NCBI GenBank assembly: GCA_009869945.1
Contig: WIXG01000161.1
Location: forward strand, 62,001-126,000
Reading direction: 5' to 3'
Source of the DNA: Mesaphorura yosii
Taxonomy: Eukaryota > Arthropoda > Collembola > Poduromorpha > Tullbergiidae
Length of the DNA: 64,000 bases
Positions 44,277 through 55,564 of this stretch are shown here, piece by piece. The position numbers were made by a program, and so were the translations under genes. The number at the start of each line of letters is the position of its first letter. Positions within the stretch are counted from its first letter, which is position 1. The notes under the pieces were generated by a model. That model worked only from the letters and a program-made list of their open reading frames with translations. It ran no database searches and was not told the DNA's origin.

Positions 44277-44590
44277 ATGGCAAAGTCAAAGAATCATACG
44301 GCGCATAACCAGCGTAAGTCTTGCTGTCGCATTAATCAATTTGGGTAGTTAATAAGTTCGAAGGAGTGTTGGTCTGATCTGGCATCATTAGCTATTCTAA
44401 TCAATTTGCCCTGATTTCTATTGTAGATCGCAAGGCACATCGTAATGGAATCAAGAAACCAAAGCCAACCCTGTCAACTCGTGGTGTCGACCCCAAATTC
44501 TTGAGGAACCTCAAGTTTTCGAGGAAGCACAATTTGAAGCCGCATCAGCAGCTGAAGAGAGCCAAGCAGAATAAGGAAGGCAAGAAATAA
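44277..44590 (+). CDS. RPL29: 60S ribosomal protein L29 (eL29)
   Basis: Two exons, 44277-44313 and 44427-44590, encode 66 residues. It was too short and split to stand out as one open frame. The start [20 protein letters not shown] is the unmistakable eL29 N-terminus, followed by [18 protein letters not shown]. The protein is a small basic component of the large ribosomal subunit. The 113-base intron follows codon 12 plus one base. I looked for C/D snoRNA boxes in the intron and found none. AATAAA is at 44705. Confidence 0.98.
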
Positions 44591-44704
44591 GATAGACGAT
44601 AGGTTACTTAACTGTTTCCAACTTCATTTGAGATAAACTATATTTAAATTGTTGTGGTACATTCTGTTTACATTTAATGTCTTTTCCAAGTTGAGTTGAT
44701 GTTT

Positions 44705-44710
44705 AATAAA
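44705..44710 (+). terminator. Poly(A) signal of RPL29
   Basis: AATAAA 115 bases after the RPL29 stop codon, in the gap before the convergent ANGEL gene. Confidence 0.6.
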
Positions 44711-44905
44711 AACGAAATGTATCACTGAAATATGTCGCACGCATGTAAAATTGTTGTCATTTAATTCAGTTCCGTTCTCACAATAATAATTACGTGTCAG
44801 AGTTAATAATTTAGGAAATCATTTCATAATGACATACAGCACGAACTAGTTGCGGCAGTGTCGATGTTTTGTCACATTTCTGTGCTGAGGACAGGCAGTC
44901 TTGAC

Positions 44906-47900
44906 TTATTTTAGGATAAACTCCGCCAGCAGAGGAAAATGGTCCGAGGAAACGGCATATGATGGCAATCTCCCCAGATCTTTGCACTGCGTTTTTGTTG
45001 GGAGTCCCAGTCGTTTGAGCAGCTTCAGGTTCCCCTCAACGCGTCTTCCAAACTCTTCACTCCATAATTTGCTAAAACAAATCACCTCGTTATATTGACT
45101 ATCACTTTTTGACTTGAAGAATGACGATTCGCGATTTACTGTGTTTTTTGACTTTACCTGTAAAATATGTAGTCAACGCAAACCCAATGTTTCTGTCTAG
45201 TCGTGGCAATGAAGTCGGCTAAATTCTCCGTCGACCGGTCCAACTTTGGCTGATAAATATCACATAGTCTCAGTTTGTGCGAAATTTCTCCAGCACCAAA
45301 GGTACATTCAGCACCAAAATTGTTACTGTCATTAATTATGGCTGAATGAATTGCGGGATCCAGTTCAGTTAGGAGTTCTTCCCTCTTAGGGTTAACTGCG
45401 TTGTGTGCTCCGCCCTCATCAGTTTGGAAATATGTTGAGGAAAACAGATTCACAAGGGCGTGCTGTTGTTTTAGATCCAGTTCGAAAGAATTACGGCGAT
45501 GTTGCCGCCATTGAATGTATCGTTCCAGGACCACGCGATAGTGTTGGCACTGGTCACTAACTCCGAGATAATGTGGAAGGAAATCGTTCAATCCCTTTTT
45601 CCTGTATATTAATACAATTGCTGTGTAACTTCAGTTGCTTTTGGCAAAAGAATAATTCTGCTTACATGAGAAGTTGCGGACGTTCACCGAGCTCGTTGAC
45701 GTACTGGAGTTCACCGTCAGTTACAAGTCGCACAATGGAGCTTTAAATAAATTGCAGGTAGAATGTCCAGAAAAGTGTGGTATGATAATTTGTCTACCTT
45801 CTAGGTTCAGAATTGAAGTCGCCAGTAAGGATGATTGGGTGGTAGATTGTCACTCCTCTGTTACTGAATCCAGAAAATGCAAAGCGGTCCAATTCGCTGA
45901 GAATCACTTGCACCTGAGCCAGTTTGACATCCTGAAATACCCAAACAATTCATATAGAAAACACTAGAAGCTGCAGCTACAAAGGTTGGAAGAGTCAAGA
46001 GCAAGTAAAGAATCAGACTTACATTCCGTTTCGGATTAAACAGCAAATGTGTGGTCCCCACTACTATCTTCGACATCTTTCCAATTTTGCTTTGTAATTT
46101 AACTAGTAAAGCAATATTATCACGATCCAGTAGCGGAACATGAGGTTGATAGTACTCGATAGACAGTTTGCTAATTAATGTGAACATTGATTGTTTCCAG
46201 AAGATTGCACACCCATCAACTTTATCTTTGGTTCTTTTCTTGAACACTCCTTTGTACCCGTGCTTCGCCAATGGTACTTCGTAGAAATGTTTATACATTG
46301 TAGCTTCGACTTCTTGAAAGCAAAGAATTTCCGGATATCCGAACCCTGACAACTCAGTTAAGAAGAGCTCGTGACGACTTTTCCAATCCAGGCACACCGG
46401 ATCAATATCTTTGTACAAGTTGTCAGAGTGTTCACTGAGGAGAGTGGGAGCCAGCAAATTATAGGAGAGCACTGTAAATTTAGTGCCTCCGTCCATGGTC
46501 CTGGTTCCATGATGCCTTGAGTCTTGGTATAACCGACCAAGCGTTGTAAACTCCCACTTTCGGACGTTGCGAAGTCTCTTCCGGGCGTGATCTTGAACGC
46601 CTGTAGACAGATAAAGTTATTTCAAGTTTTCATACTGAATACTACAATAATTTTAATGTCAATGCAAATTCTTACCGAGGTTCTCCATGGATTCATCTAC
46701 ATCAATTTGCATGCCCTCGAATTGGGAATTGGTCGAAGAATGTGATTCAGTTGAAAACAATCGACTGCCCACTGGCCTTGCTGTTCCAAGCGGAGGGAAG
46801 TAAGGCGCTGCTACGGAAGGATAATTGGCTGAGAAATACGGCATGGAACCGCAATTTCCAGGAAGCAGCAGGGATGGCCGGCTGAGCATCGTGTTACTGG
46901 TTCCAAACCACTGAAGCGGTTGCATACTCATGTGAGCTTGGTATTGATAGTTCACATAATTTCGGGTTTGATCGTGGCGCATGTCATGCAATGAACGTAG
47001 GAACTGTGGTTTTCGGGACTCTCCAGGCGCGGGCACAGCCCTTCGGCTATGAGACGGTTTTTCAGAAAAGCTCTGCATCAGCCGCTCAGCAACAGTACGT
47101 TTTGACTTAGTTTCGGCAGGTTCTTCGAGTACAATAACGTCCGAGGCCTCTTCATCATCAGAGTTTGACAAAATAATCACCTCGTGCTTCGCCTCCTCAT
47201 CTTGAAGAAGCGCATTTTTCTGCTCGACGACAATCCTGCTGATTTGAGAATTGATCAGGCTTCTGTCTCGATCACTTCGATGATAAACTGGATTCACGAG
47301 TCTTTCTCCCCTGCTTCCAGAATTGGCGGGTGGATTTGGGACACTGGCAGCGATTCGCTTAGCCTTCGGTGTGGCCGCCGTTTTAGATGATAATTTATTC
47401 TTAGCCGAACTTATGGATGGGCTATGGTGCGATTTGGACGTTGCGGAAGATGAAGTCGTAGCATGGGCGTTCACAGGATTTGGAACGTGTGTTGTCGACA
47501 AAGGATTATTGAAACCTACAACATAAATAATTTGAGAATGATCTTATAAATAAATTCCTTTTAAACTTCCACCAATACCTTGTGTTCTTTTTCCTGGTGA
47601 AGGTGAAACAGATCTCTGACTAACATGTGCACCTGCACTTGGCACTGTGGAAGGCGATTGGCTTCGAAGCAAAGCTGCAAAGTTAGCTGAAAGCTTCTGC
47701 TGAGATGTATTCAGTCTATGAGCAAGGGACTGACGATATGGATTGTTAGGATCATTCACCCAATTGCTGGCTCTTGACTGAGTGTGAGGTTTGAGATTGG
47801 CTCTGACCCCACCGAGGGCGAGGGACGGCCCAGCACTGATGGGTCGAAGGGTACTTTGCCTTGACGGAGATCTTTTTCGCTGACTCGTTACAGAAACCGA

Positions 47901-48050
47901 ATTCGTGGACGTGGACGTTGACCCATAACTGTCAATGCGGATTCCGATCGCCTGCGAATTCGACTGCGTTATCTTGGAGTTATCGACCGTTGGGCTTCCG
48001 AGCACAGGTGTTTCGGGTCTTGGAAGTTTAGATTTAGATCTCCCAGCCAT
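44906..48050 (-). CDS. ANGEL/CCR4-type endonuclease-exonuclease-phosphatase protein with long disordered N-terminus
   Basis: Seven exons, 47579-48050, 46676-47515, 46023-46600, 45798-45931, 45666-45740, 45158-45601 and 44906-45071, give 902 residues with every phase consistent. The start is the ATG at 48050 (MAGRSKSKLPRP). The first 440 residues are Ser/Pro/Asn-rich and disordered, with an acidic DDEEASDVIVLEE patch. The catalytic domain begins near RKWEFTTLGRLY and keeps the EEP residues: SYNLLAP (Asn), CFQEVE (Glu), GTTHLLFN, TGDFNSEP (Asp/Asn) and the final SSDHFPL (Asp-His). VDGCAIFWK and VDYIFYS are typical of ANGEL1/2. ANGEL proteins act on mRNA or 2',3'-cyclic phosphate RNA ends. Human ANGEL1 and ANGEL2 are 670 and 544 residues, so the N-terminus is unusually long. 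Confidence 0.93.
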
Positions 48051-49209
48051 TGCGCCGTACGCCGCAAATGGGAAATCCAACGCAATTGTTGTGTTACTGA
48101 ACGCCTGCAGACTCTGAAATATTGAGAAATTGTCAAATGCAAACTTAATGCTACAAGTGGCTGCCAAATATTTTCCACTTCTTGCATTCTAGTCGCTACT
48201 TCTGTAAGCCCTATCTATAACGTCCTGAATACCTGAACATCACCAGAATACTGTGGACATCTCAGGAATACCGACACTGACTTTGGATTCGAAATGAGGA
48301 ATGTGGATAGTGTTTTCACTGAAACTGAACTGAACATTTGCTCGACCTAACACTTGGATTAATGCACAAGTTAAACTTGTGAGACATACTTGATTTACAA
48401 TCTACACGACTTCTAACTTGACGGGCTTGACGTGACTGCCAATTTTTGTATTAATTCTTTTCACAAATCCTAAATGCGGTGAGTACACAGCTGAATGAGC
48501 TTATGAGATGACGAAACTTGAATTTCCTCAAAACCTGTCCACGTTCAAATCTTAAGAGCCATTCAACGTTCGCACAACGTCAGAACAAAGTGAGTCGTTA
48601 AAACTTACTTCATCGGAACCGCATCTGCTAAATGAACATCCAATTTTGAAGAATTTTGGCGTGACACAGCTCCTGAATGCAAGATAAATAGTAATTTAGG
48701 TGAATTTTGCATAACTGAATCTTGTCTGATGGACTTGTCAAAATGCTAATGCTGTCTAGTATGATGGACGATTGTCGTAAAGGCGCTAAGCGTTGTATCT
48801 CTTTAGTAACTGATATGGCAGTCGTATCAGTAACCCTGACGGAAACTGTACTTCTGCGAACTTCCGCTTCACTTTCGTAGGCTGATCGCTACCACGTCTC
48901 TCACCTGACAACATAGACCGGTTATGTCGATACCAAGCGAAAGTTAATTGAAAAGTTAAGAAAAACCCAGCAAATGCAATTTATATCTCATTCATGTTTC
49001 TCGAAGCTAGTAAATTCTAGTCGAAATTTTACTGGCATTTAAAAGAGTAAATTCTGAACTCAGGTACCACAAACCCACTATCAATTGATTATTGTACATC
49101 GTGTGTACTCTGAAATCTAACTCTCAATGATGGCAGGTAAACTCAGTCATCGTATTCCTCAAACCGCTTCAAAATTTGGGATTAATCAACCGCCGGCGAT
49201 CCACTCAAC
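48051..49209. other. Intergenic, head-to-head promoters
   Basis: Region between the divergent ANGEL and PKA regulatory subunit genes. The frame upstream of the ANGEL ATG stays open but begins only at a TTG. An acceptor-like TTTCAG just upstream on the minus strand suggests a 5'UTR intron. Confidence 0.45.
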
Positions 49210-50385
49210 ATGGAGACTCGAGCACGTTATCGTGTTCCTGATGAACTCCGTGAAACTCTGCTCGACTTCACAATCGCGTTCCTTCTTGAGCGTCCACCGA
49301 ACCTTCCTGCGTTTGGAGTACAATTTTTCCAGCATCTGCAAGATGAACAAGAGCTCACTGGTGTGCATCCGGCCCCACGCTTCATTCAGAATGCCGGACC
49401 ACCGAGCAGGCCTCCGTCTGGGGCCTCGACTGAAGAGGACGAGCTTTCGCTCCCACCGCAGCGAAACAATACACGTCGCAAGTCAGTCTTCGCTGAAGCG
49501 TACAACCCGGAAGAGGATCACGACGAGAAGCCACCGGTCGTCCACCCGAAATCAGATGCTCAACGCGTTCGACTCGCTGAAGCAGTCAAGCACATTCTTC
49601 TCTTCCGCTCGCTGGACGAGGAACAAATGCACGAAGTCCTCGACGCGATGTTTGAACGCTACATTAGGAAGGGTGAGGATGTCATCAAGCAGGGAGAGGA
49701 TGGCGACAACTTCTACGTCATCGACTCGGGCATCTACCGCGTCTTCGTGCAAGGAGAAAACGATCCGACCCCGCGTGCTGTTGGCTCTTACGAGAAGTCA
49801 GGATCGTTTGGTGAACTGGCACTCATGTACAACATGCCGCGAGCTGCGACGGTTACAGCCGAATCGGATGGGCTGCTGTGGGCCATGGACCGGCAAACCT
49901 TCCGCCGCATCGTCCTCAAGAGTGCTTTCAAGAAGCGACAGATGTATGAACACCTTCTGGACGCCGTCCCGATACTTAAGACGCTGACCAGCTACGAACG
50001 CATGAACCTCGCCGACGCCCTCGTCACTCGCACTTACACGGATGGACAGACGATCATCCGGCAAGGCGATCATGGTGATGGAATGTACTTTGTCGAAGAT
50101 GGAACTGCCCGCATCACGCGTACGGAAAATGGGCAGGAGTCTGAGCTGACGCGAGTCACAAAGGGAGGCTACTTTGGGGAACTGGCCCTACTCACCAATC
50201 AACCTCGTGCGGCAACCGTGGTCGCGGTTGGAAATATCAAGTGTGCGTTCTTGGATGTTGAGGCGTTTGAGCGTCTTCTTGGCCCGTGTATGGAGCTGAT
50301 GAAGCGGAATGCCCAGGATTACGAGAAGCAACTGGTTCAACTCTTCGGCTCGAAAAATAACATTACTGATATTCGTTGGAAATAA
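49210..50385 (+). CDS. PKA-R2: cAMP-dependent protein kinase type II regulatory subunit
   Basis: Intronless frame of 391 residues. Residues 1-45 form the dimerisation/docking domain that binds A-kinase anchoring proteins. The inhibitor sequence RRKSVFAEAYNPEED near residue 90 has the phosphorylatable Ser of type II subunits, unlike the Ala or Gly of type I. Two cyclic nucleotide-binding domains follow, with phosphate-binding cassettes FGELALMYNMPRAATV and FGELALLTNQPRAATV; the Glu and Arg that hold cAMP are kept in both. The C-terminus FERLLGPCMELMKRN is highly conserved. The protein keeps PKA catalytic subunits inactive until cAMP binds. Lack of introns is notable because vertebrate RII genes have about ten. 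AATAAA is at 50469. Confidence 0.97.
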   Translation: METRARYRVPDELRETLLDFTIAFLLERPPNLPAFGVQFFQHLQDEQELTGVHPAPRFIQNAGPPSRPPSGASTEEDELSLPPQRNNTRRKSVFAEAYNPEEDHDEKPPVVHPKSDAQRVRLAEAVKHILLFRSLDEEQMHEVLDAMFERYIRKGEDVIKQGEDGDNFYVIDSGIYRVFVQGENDPTPRAVGSYEKSGSFGELALMYNMPRAATVTAESDGLLWAMDRQTFRRIVLKSAFKKRQMYEHLLDAVPILKTLTSYERMNLADALVTRTYTDGQTIIRQGDHGDGMYFVEDGTARITRTENGQESELTRVTKGGYFGELALLTNQPRAATVVAVGNIKCAFLDVEAFERLLGPCMELMKRNAQDYEKQLVQLFGSKNNITDIRWK

Positions 50386-50468
50386 TTCACACCACTTACG
50401 ACTCTTTAACTCGAAGCAAATCTTTTATCGACAAGTGAGCAAAATTCATATTATTCTCGATTGAATGC

Positions 50469-50474
50469 AATAAA
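50469..50474 (+). terminator. Poly(A) signal of PKA-R2, facing the MBLAC1-like signal
   Basis: AATAAA 84 bases after the PKA-R2 stop. A minus-strand AATAAA (TTTATT at 50507-50512) serves the convergent MBLAC1-like gene, so mature 3' ends should nearly meet or overlap. Confidence 0.6.
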
Positions 50475-50566
50475 GCACATGACTTTTTAAACTAGGCACG
50501 ATACGATTTATTTAGTATTGGTCCAGTCCAGCTGTTAATTTAAGAAACATCGAACTTTTGAGAAGC

Positions 50567-51329
50567 TCAGCTAGCACCGCTCTCGGAATTTTCTTCGAAG
50601 TTCTTACAAATATTCTTAGCCGCCTCGATGTATTTCTGCTGCACATTGAACATTTGCCCGTGCCCGGGAATGATAACATCAGCTATCTCCATAACTTTTA
50701 ACCTATTCAGTGCTTGTTGTTTAGGATTGAAGCTGTTTCCCATCCACAGCGTGGGTGAGTCGATTATGTCCGATTCGCACTCAAACAGGTCGCCAGCCAG
50801 CACGACCAGCTTCTCGTCATCGTACTCCACTCCGTTGACCCGCTTCGTCTTCGCGACGATGGACACATCCTCGTTTGAGTGGCCAGGTGTGGGTATGATT
50901 TTTATCCAATCATCAATCTTGTACTCGATGTCCTGCTCGAATGGATGCAGAGTGAACTTGTCTTTGAAGTTCATGCAGAAGCCAACGATGTGAGTAGCGT
51001 TCAGGAACAAATTGTTGTTTCCGCAGTGGTCCGGGTGGCCATGCGATGAGATCACGTACGTGATTTGTGAGGGGCGGATATCTAACTCCGCTAGCTCTAA
51101 ATTACAGAAAGGTCAGTCATGTTTAGCCATTTAGCCATTCGACTAATGCAGTTCGCGCAATGCAATTTGTTAACTTACTCTTTGTGATCACGTCGGCATC
51201 CCACGGAGTCAGTGTGTCCATGATGAGGGTATTATGGGGGCTCCGTAAGATAGAGCAGCTTGCATTGGCCATCATGTACCCGTCCTTCATGAAGGAGAAT
51301 CCATTCTGGACAGTGAAGATCTCGCACAT
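50567..51329 (-). CDS. MBLAC1: MBLAC1-like metallo-beta-lactamase-fold hydrolase
   Basis: Two exons, 51179-51329 and 50567-51096, give 226 residues (human MBLAC1 is 266). The start is the first ATG in frame. The metal-binding motif SSHGHPDHCGN (HxHxDH) is intact, followed by the downstream His in IIPTPGHSNEDVS, the Asp in VVLAGDLFE and the final His in VIIPGHGQMF. This is the full set for a di-metal hydrolase. The small size and single-domain layout match MBLAC1, reported as a nuclease involved in replication-dependent histone pre-mRNA processing. Other glyoxalase II-like hydrolases are possible, but the NxLF segment after the HxHxDH motif and TPGHSNEDVS favour MBLAC1. Confidence 0.87.
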
Positions 51330-51651
51330 TTTGATCACGACGACTGAAGTTACCTAACAATCTTTTTGTATTTAATCGCTTCAGTCAAATATCTGAAATG
51401 GCGTGTGAGTAAATCGCCAGTCTGCTTGCACAGATTTGTAAAGTTTCTTCGGCAGATGAAGGTAGAATTATGATTACATAACCGAAAATACGTTGACGCT
51501 GCTGCCTGGATGGATGAGCGAGCACGAACACGGAAGTTGAATCAAAAGTTAAAGTCTGTCAATGTCAAATGCCAAGTGCAATTGTAGGTGGATTAAAGCA
51601 TGAAAGTCGACTAAATTCCCACACTTCATAGAACTCTTTGTTCAGTTTATT

Positions 51652-53096
51652 TCACAGAAATGGAATAGGCGATGGCCTGGGCTCCTCGATCCAGTAATGT
51701 GACAGGGCCAATTTTGCTGTGTTTGACATGGAGAACGCGATCGCCCCATAAAATGCAAATGAGTTTAGTTCTTGGTTTGGCGGCCCTTGCAAGGTGAGGA
51801 AAACTTGAGCCAGCTTATAACAAGACAGGAAAGCCCACACCAACTCCACGACATTTGACCCGTGCTTCCTCGGAACAGTTTCTAGAAGCCGGTGATACAG
51901 CTCCACGAAGCAGATACTCAAGAAGAGGATGGATACAGTGAGCCCGGTAACGATGCAAGGGTACGACTTGCTATCAAACAGGAGGAGGAACGCGCAGTGA
52001 CCTCCTAATTTGTTCGCTGCGGCTCCGAGCGTTACGCTGACACCGCCTTGAACCTGGAAAATCGCTCAGTTTATGAATCACAGATAGTTGTTTCAATGTG
52101 TGCGTGTATGTTCTGTACTCACTACTTGCTTCAGGAAGCTGGTGCGCCGAGAATCCATGAGACAGACACTTGTCGTGAAGTAGACTATGTAGGCTAGTGA
52201 TAAGAAATACCAGCCGGAGTCCTCGGGACGGTACCGAGCTCCAGAGTCGAGAATTTCAAATCTACGCAAAGAAAGACGTCTGTCACTCTACTTGCATTAC
52301 TAAAGGCTTTCGTTGCGCGTGACTCACTTATGACGATATCCCTTCAGCACTGTCATGTAAGCCAGGAGGCAGAGGCCAACCGCGCCCAGAAAGGGAACGT
52401 GCTTCCAGACGCGTGATCCTGCCATGTCTGTATCGTAACTGGGACTCACATGGTAGTACTCACAGAAGTCAATTCCTATCCTGACAATGGCGAGGAACAG
52501 GAACCCAACAAAGTAAGTGAATGGTGACAGAAAAATGTCCGATCTCCGAGATAAGATGGCGAAGAGCTGCAAGATCGTGTGTCCAAAACTCAGGATCGAG
52601 AAGAAGATCAGGCAATGCATCAGCTGGACAAAGGCAAATAAATCGTGTTTGTTCTACCGTTTATGAAAGCCGTTTCGTCCAGCAGAATGCTTACCATGTA
52701 CACGATCACAGTTTCGAAATGTTTCCATCCTGGACTGTCAAACATCTGAAGGTCGTGTTCACTGACGTGAGCATCAAAAATGTTGACGTCTGGTTCTTGG
52801 TCTTGAACAGCATTATCCAGCTCCTCTTCACTCTCGTCGTCCGTGTCATCGTCGTTGTCGTCGTCGTTGATTTCATCAAGCGTGGGAACGTCAGGGCCAT
52901 CGCCAGCTCCCAGGACTATGTCCTCCAGTACCTCAAATTCACCGACATTTTCGCCCATTAACACAAGGACCTCATTTTCAAGGCCATACTCTTCGTCTTC
53001 ATTTCCTTCGTTGTCCTCGTCTTCGATCTCATTCTCGATGTTTTGATTATAGTCTCCCAGCGGGTTTGAGCTATTAATCGCATTCGGCACGCTCAT
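51652..53096 (-). CDS. Unrecognised multipass membrane protein with acidic N-terminus
   Basis: Four exons, 52695-53096, 52328-52623, 52123-52261 and 51652-52053, give 412 residues in phase from the ATG at 53096 (MSVPNAINSSNPLG). Residues about 15-105 are strongly acidic (runs such as DDDNDDDTDDESEEELD). Then MFDSPGWKHFETVIVY leads into seven or eight hydrophobic helices. Examples are MHCLIFFSILSFGHTILQLF, SPFTYFVGFLFLAIVRIGI, FLGAVGLCLLAYMTVL, WYFLSLAYIVYFTTSVCL, CIVTGLTVSILFLSICFVE and FAFYGAIAFSMSNTAKLAL. Charged loops include SRRSD, MDSRRTSFLKQ and ETVPRKHGSN. I do not recognise the family; neither GPCR nor MFS signatures are seen. The gene lies head-to-head with torso-like, about 1 kb apart. 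Confidence 0.8.
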
Positions 53097-54109
53097 GGTT
53101 TTTAGGCAATGGAATAGGAAATCTTGAATGTGCGGCGATCGCAATCGGAATATAGGATTTAGTGAAGAATTTTGTATTAGGTCCTGGCGAAATCTTTGAC
53201 TGCCTTCCTTTTTCCTACTACAGGGCTCTTGTGCGGGAAGGCCCGGAAGCCACGCAATGGCGATTGAGCCCGCAATTGGAAAGTCTCTCCATAGTAATCT
53301 TCGGCGGAGGTGAGCCTTTCCTTTCATTTTGGAATAGGCAGATTTATTAGAAACTTGCAGGATGCTCATACAATACGGGGTCCTTAGCACAGACGACGGA
53401 GTTGTAATAGTAAGAATCTTGGTGATTTGGAAAGGTTGAAGCAAACAAGCACATCATTTCACCTGCTGGTCGAATTTGTATGAAGGCATTTTTGCAATCT
53501 ACTAAACAGATGCCAAATGCAGATGTGATGGACAATCACAATTTTTAATTAGGAAAATGAATGGAAAGAAGTAAAGTATTTGATGCTTGATAAAAACATG
53601 CTACACAAAGGTAAAGTTAAAGTGTTACTGATGCAGAACAATGACAAATTGGGATAAACAATTCGAAGGTAATTTATTGACGACGACGGCAACGACCGGC
53701 TCTCTTCAAGCCCTCTCTTACTTTCTGTCCAAGCCACCGCCGCAACTACACAGGGAAGATCGCTCGTGGCTCGGACTCGAATACTTAAACTATAGCGAGC
53801 GTAGGTTAACGTCTCGCAACTGGAAACTGCATGACATCATGGCACTTTTCATTTGAAGCGGTTCCATAAATTCTATAACACTAATTCGATTAGCGCGCGA
53901 ATTAACTACCCAATTTCACACCCGTCTCAAGGGTAACGTGGTGGTGGGCACTGAATAGAATCAAAATATGTAGTGCAAGTGCAAGCTGATTCATTTGAGC
54001 TGTGCTCCTGCCCCTACTTCTGGTGGAGGCTTCCTCGTTCTCATCGATTAACAATTGGTCGCTTGGAAAACTTCAGTTCACAATTTATTCAATTGGATCA
54101 GGATTCAAG
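53097..54109. other. Intergenic, no gene recognised
   Basis: Shared upstream region of the unknown membrane protein and torso-like. Small open frames on both strands have no recognisable content. Confidence 0.5.
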
Positions 54110-55564
54110 ATGCTCAATCTCGGGCTTTGGATCATTATGGCAGTGTTGGTTACTGATTTGAGTATTCATTATCCAGCTACAGCTTCTCGTGGAAGTAAAA
54201 GCGGGTTTGGGACCTTTGATCTCAATCGCGACCTGCGGCCAGTCAACATTTCCCTCTTGCGGACACTATCCCCGATGAACTCGACTATCATGCACCTCGA
54301 AAACGGACCAGTGCAAATGGGTGTGGCGACCTGCATCTCGCGCGAATGTCGCCCAGTGATCGGATCGGTCATCAACATTTTTCCGCGCTATGGCTACAAC
54401 AGTTTGACGATGAAGGTTGTACCGAGAAACGAGAGCGAGGAGTGGCTGTTCAGTGAGCCCTTCAAAGCGAACATCTTCGACATGTCGACAATCGAAGTCA
54501 AGGAAAAGTTCATCATTGGGAGCGCCAATGCGACGATTGCAATCTCGACAACAAGCCTGGGCACAAACAAGGCCGCAAAAGTCATCATCGAGAAAGGAAT
54601 TCGTGACGCACTCAACACGAGCACAACGACACGTGCAGGTGCTCCGCCCTTGCTCAAAGATTTCCATTTGCAACTCTGCGAAGATTTGCCTGAGCTCCTC
54701 AAAGCGTATTTTCGCTCGTTCAGAATCGAGGGCTTTGACCGTTCGTGGAATGTGTTTGGTGCTGGCTGGCGATTTCCGGCCCTTGTGAAGTTCCTCGGCA
54801 TTGAAGAACCTTACACGGCGAATGACACGGAACATTTTTATCTTTTCGCCCGTGTGTCAATGATCCGTCGGGTGGGGCAGTCGATACTAAAGACCAATTT
54901 CACCATTCAGCCCCAGTTTGAGCACGTACTAGAGACGCTGAAGGTTGGCGATCAGGGCTCATCAATCAAGTTCTTCAACGACATTGGCACACATTACCTG
55001 AGCTCGTACACAACTGGCAACTCGCTATATCAGGTGTTTGTGTACGATCGCTACGGATTTGAGGCCGTCAAAGCGCATTTGAGCGAGACGAGAACAAACG
55101 CCAGCCGCCCTGATGCAGATGCAGTCCCTGATGATGCCGAAAATGTGGAAGAACTCGAGGCCGAGCCGGAGCGGACCGTCGAGGACAACTACGACTTAAG
55201 TGTGAATGAGGAGAACAATCACTTCACGGGAGTCTTAAGCTACGAGACACTTTCCATCCTATACTACTGGGTCAAGCACATTGGCAAGATCATGGTGCTC
55301 AATAGCAGTGCGAGGACGGTCAACCGGATCCGGAACCAGCTCCACGTCCGCTTCAAGGAATCCACAAACTCCAGCCTCTTTCAAATGTTTGACAATGAAA
55401 CAATGCTTCGACTCGTCGAAGGAGAGCTGATTACGGAAAACGCAGAAGGCTTGCTTGGGCTGGAACTGAGGACGATCGCCCCCATTTTTCGCAATCAGTC
55501 GCAACAGGATTGGTTTGAGGAGTCGCTGAGGAATACCATGAATCTATGGGAGAACAACTTGTGA
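54110..55564 (+). CDS. tsl: Torso-like, secreted MACPF-domain protein
   Basis: Intronless frame; the ATG at 54110 opens a signal peptide (MLNLGLWIIMAVLVTDLS), whereas the longer frame begins only at a GTG. The product is 484 residues. In insects torso-like is secreted and controls activation of the Torso receptor at embryo poles and during moulting; it has a MACPF fold but is not known as a pore former. The MACPF signature is seen in FNDIGTHYLSSYTTGNSLYQ. CISRECRPVIGS near the N-terminus, DFHLQLCEDLPELLKAYFRSF and the C-terminal half with SYETLSILYYWVKHIGK also look like this family. Several N-glycosylation sites (NST, NES, NAT, NTS) fit secretion. An acidic insert (ENVEELEAEPERTVED) lies in the C-terminal third. 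It shares the window with corkscrew, which acts downstream of Torso. Confidence 0.82.
   Translation: MLNLGLWIIMAVLVTDLSIHYPATASRGSKSGFGTFDLNRDLRPVNISLLRTLSPMNSTIMHLENGPVQMGVATCISRECRPVIGSVINIFPRYGYNSLTMKVVPRNESEEWLFSEPFKANIFDMSTIEVKEKFIIGSANATIAISTTSLGTNKAAKVIIEKGIRDALNTSTTTRAGAPPLLKDFHLQLCEDLPELLKAYFRSFRIEGFDRSWNVFGAGWRFPALVKFLGIEEPYTANDTEHFYLFARVSMIRRVGQSILKTNFTIQPQFEHVLETLKVGDQGSSIKFFNDIGTHYLSSYTTGNSLYQVFVYDRYGFEAVKAHLSETRTNASRPDADAVPDDAENVEELEAEPERTVEDNYDLSVNEENNHFTGVLSYETLSILYYWVKHIGKIMVLNSSARTVNRIRNQLHVRFKESTNSSLFQMFDNETMLRLVEGELITENAEGLLGLELRTIAPIFRNQSQQDWFEESLRNTMNLWENNL

Noticed and set aside
44314..44426. snoRNA in the RPL29 intron
   Set aside because: Ribosomal protein introns often host snoRNAs, but no RTGATGA/CTGA or H/ACA boxes were found in this 113-base intron.
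49127..49987. 286-codon plus-strand frame overlapping the PKA regulatory subunit
   Set aside because: It is read in another frame of the PKA-R2 coding sequence, with Arg/Ser/Thr-rich composition typical of a shadow frame.
54266..54835. 189-codon minus-strand frame antisense to torso-like
   Set aside because: It lies wholly inside the torso-like coding exon, and its composition is that of a complement frame; no motif is present.
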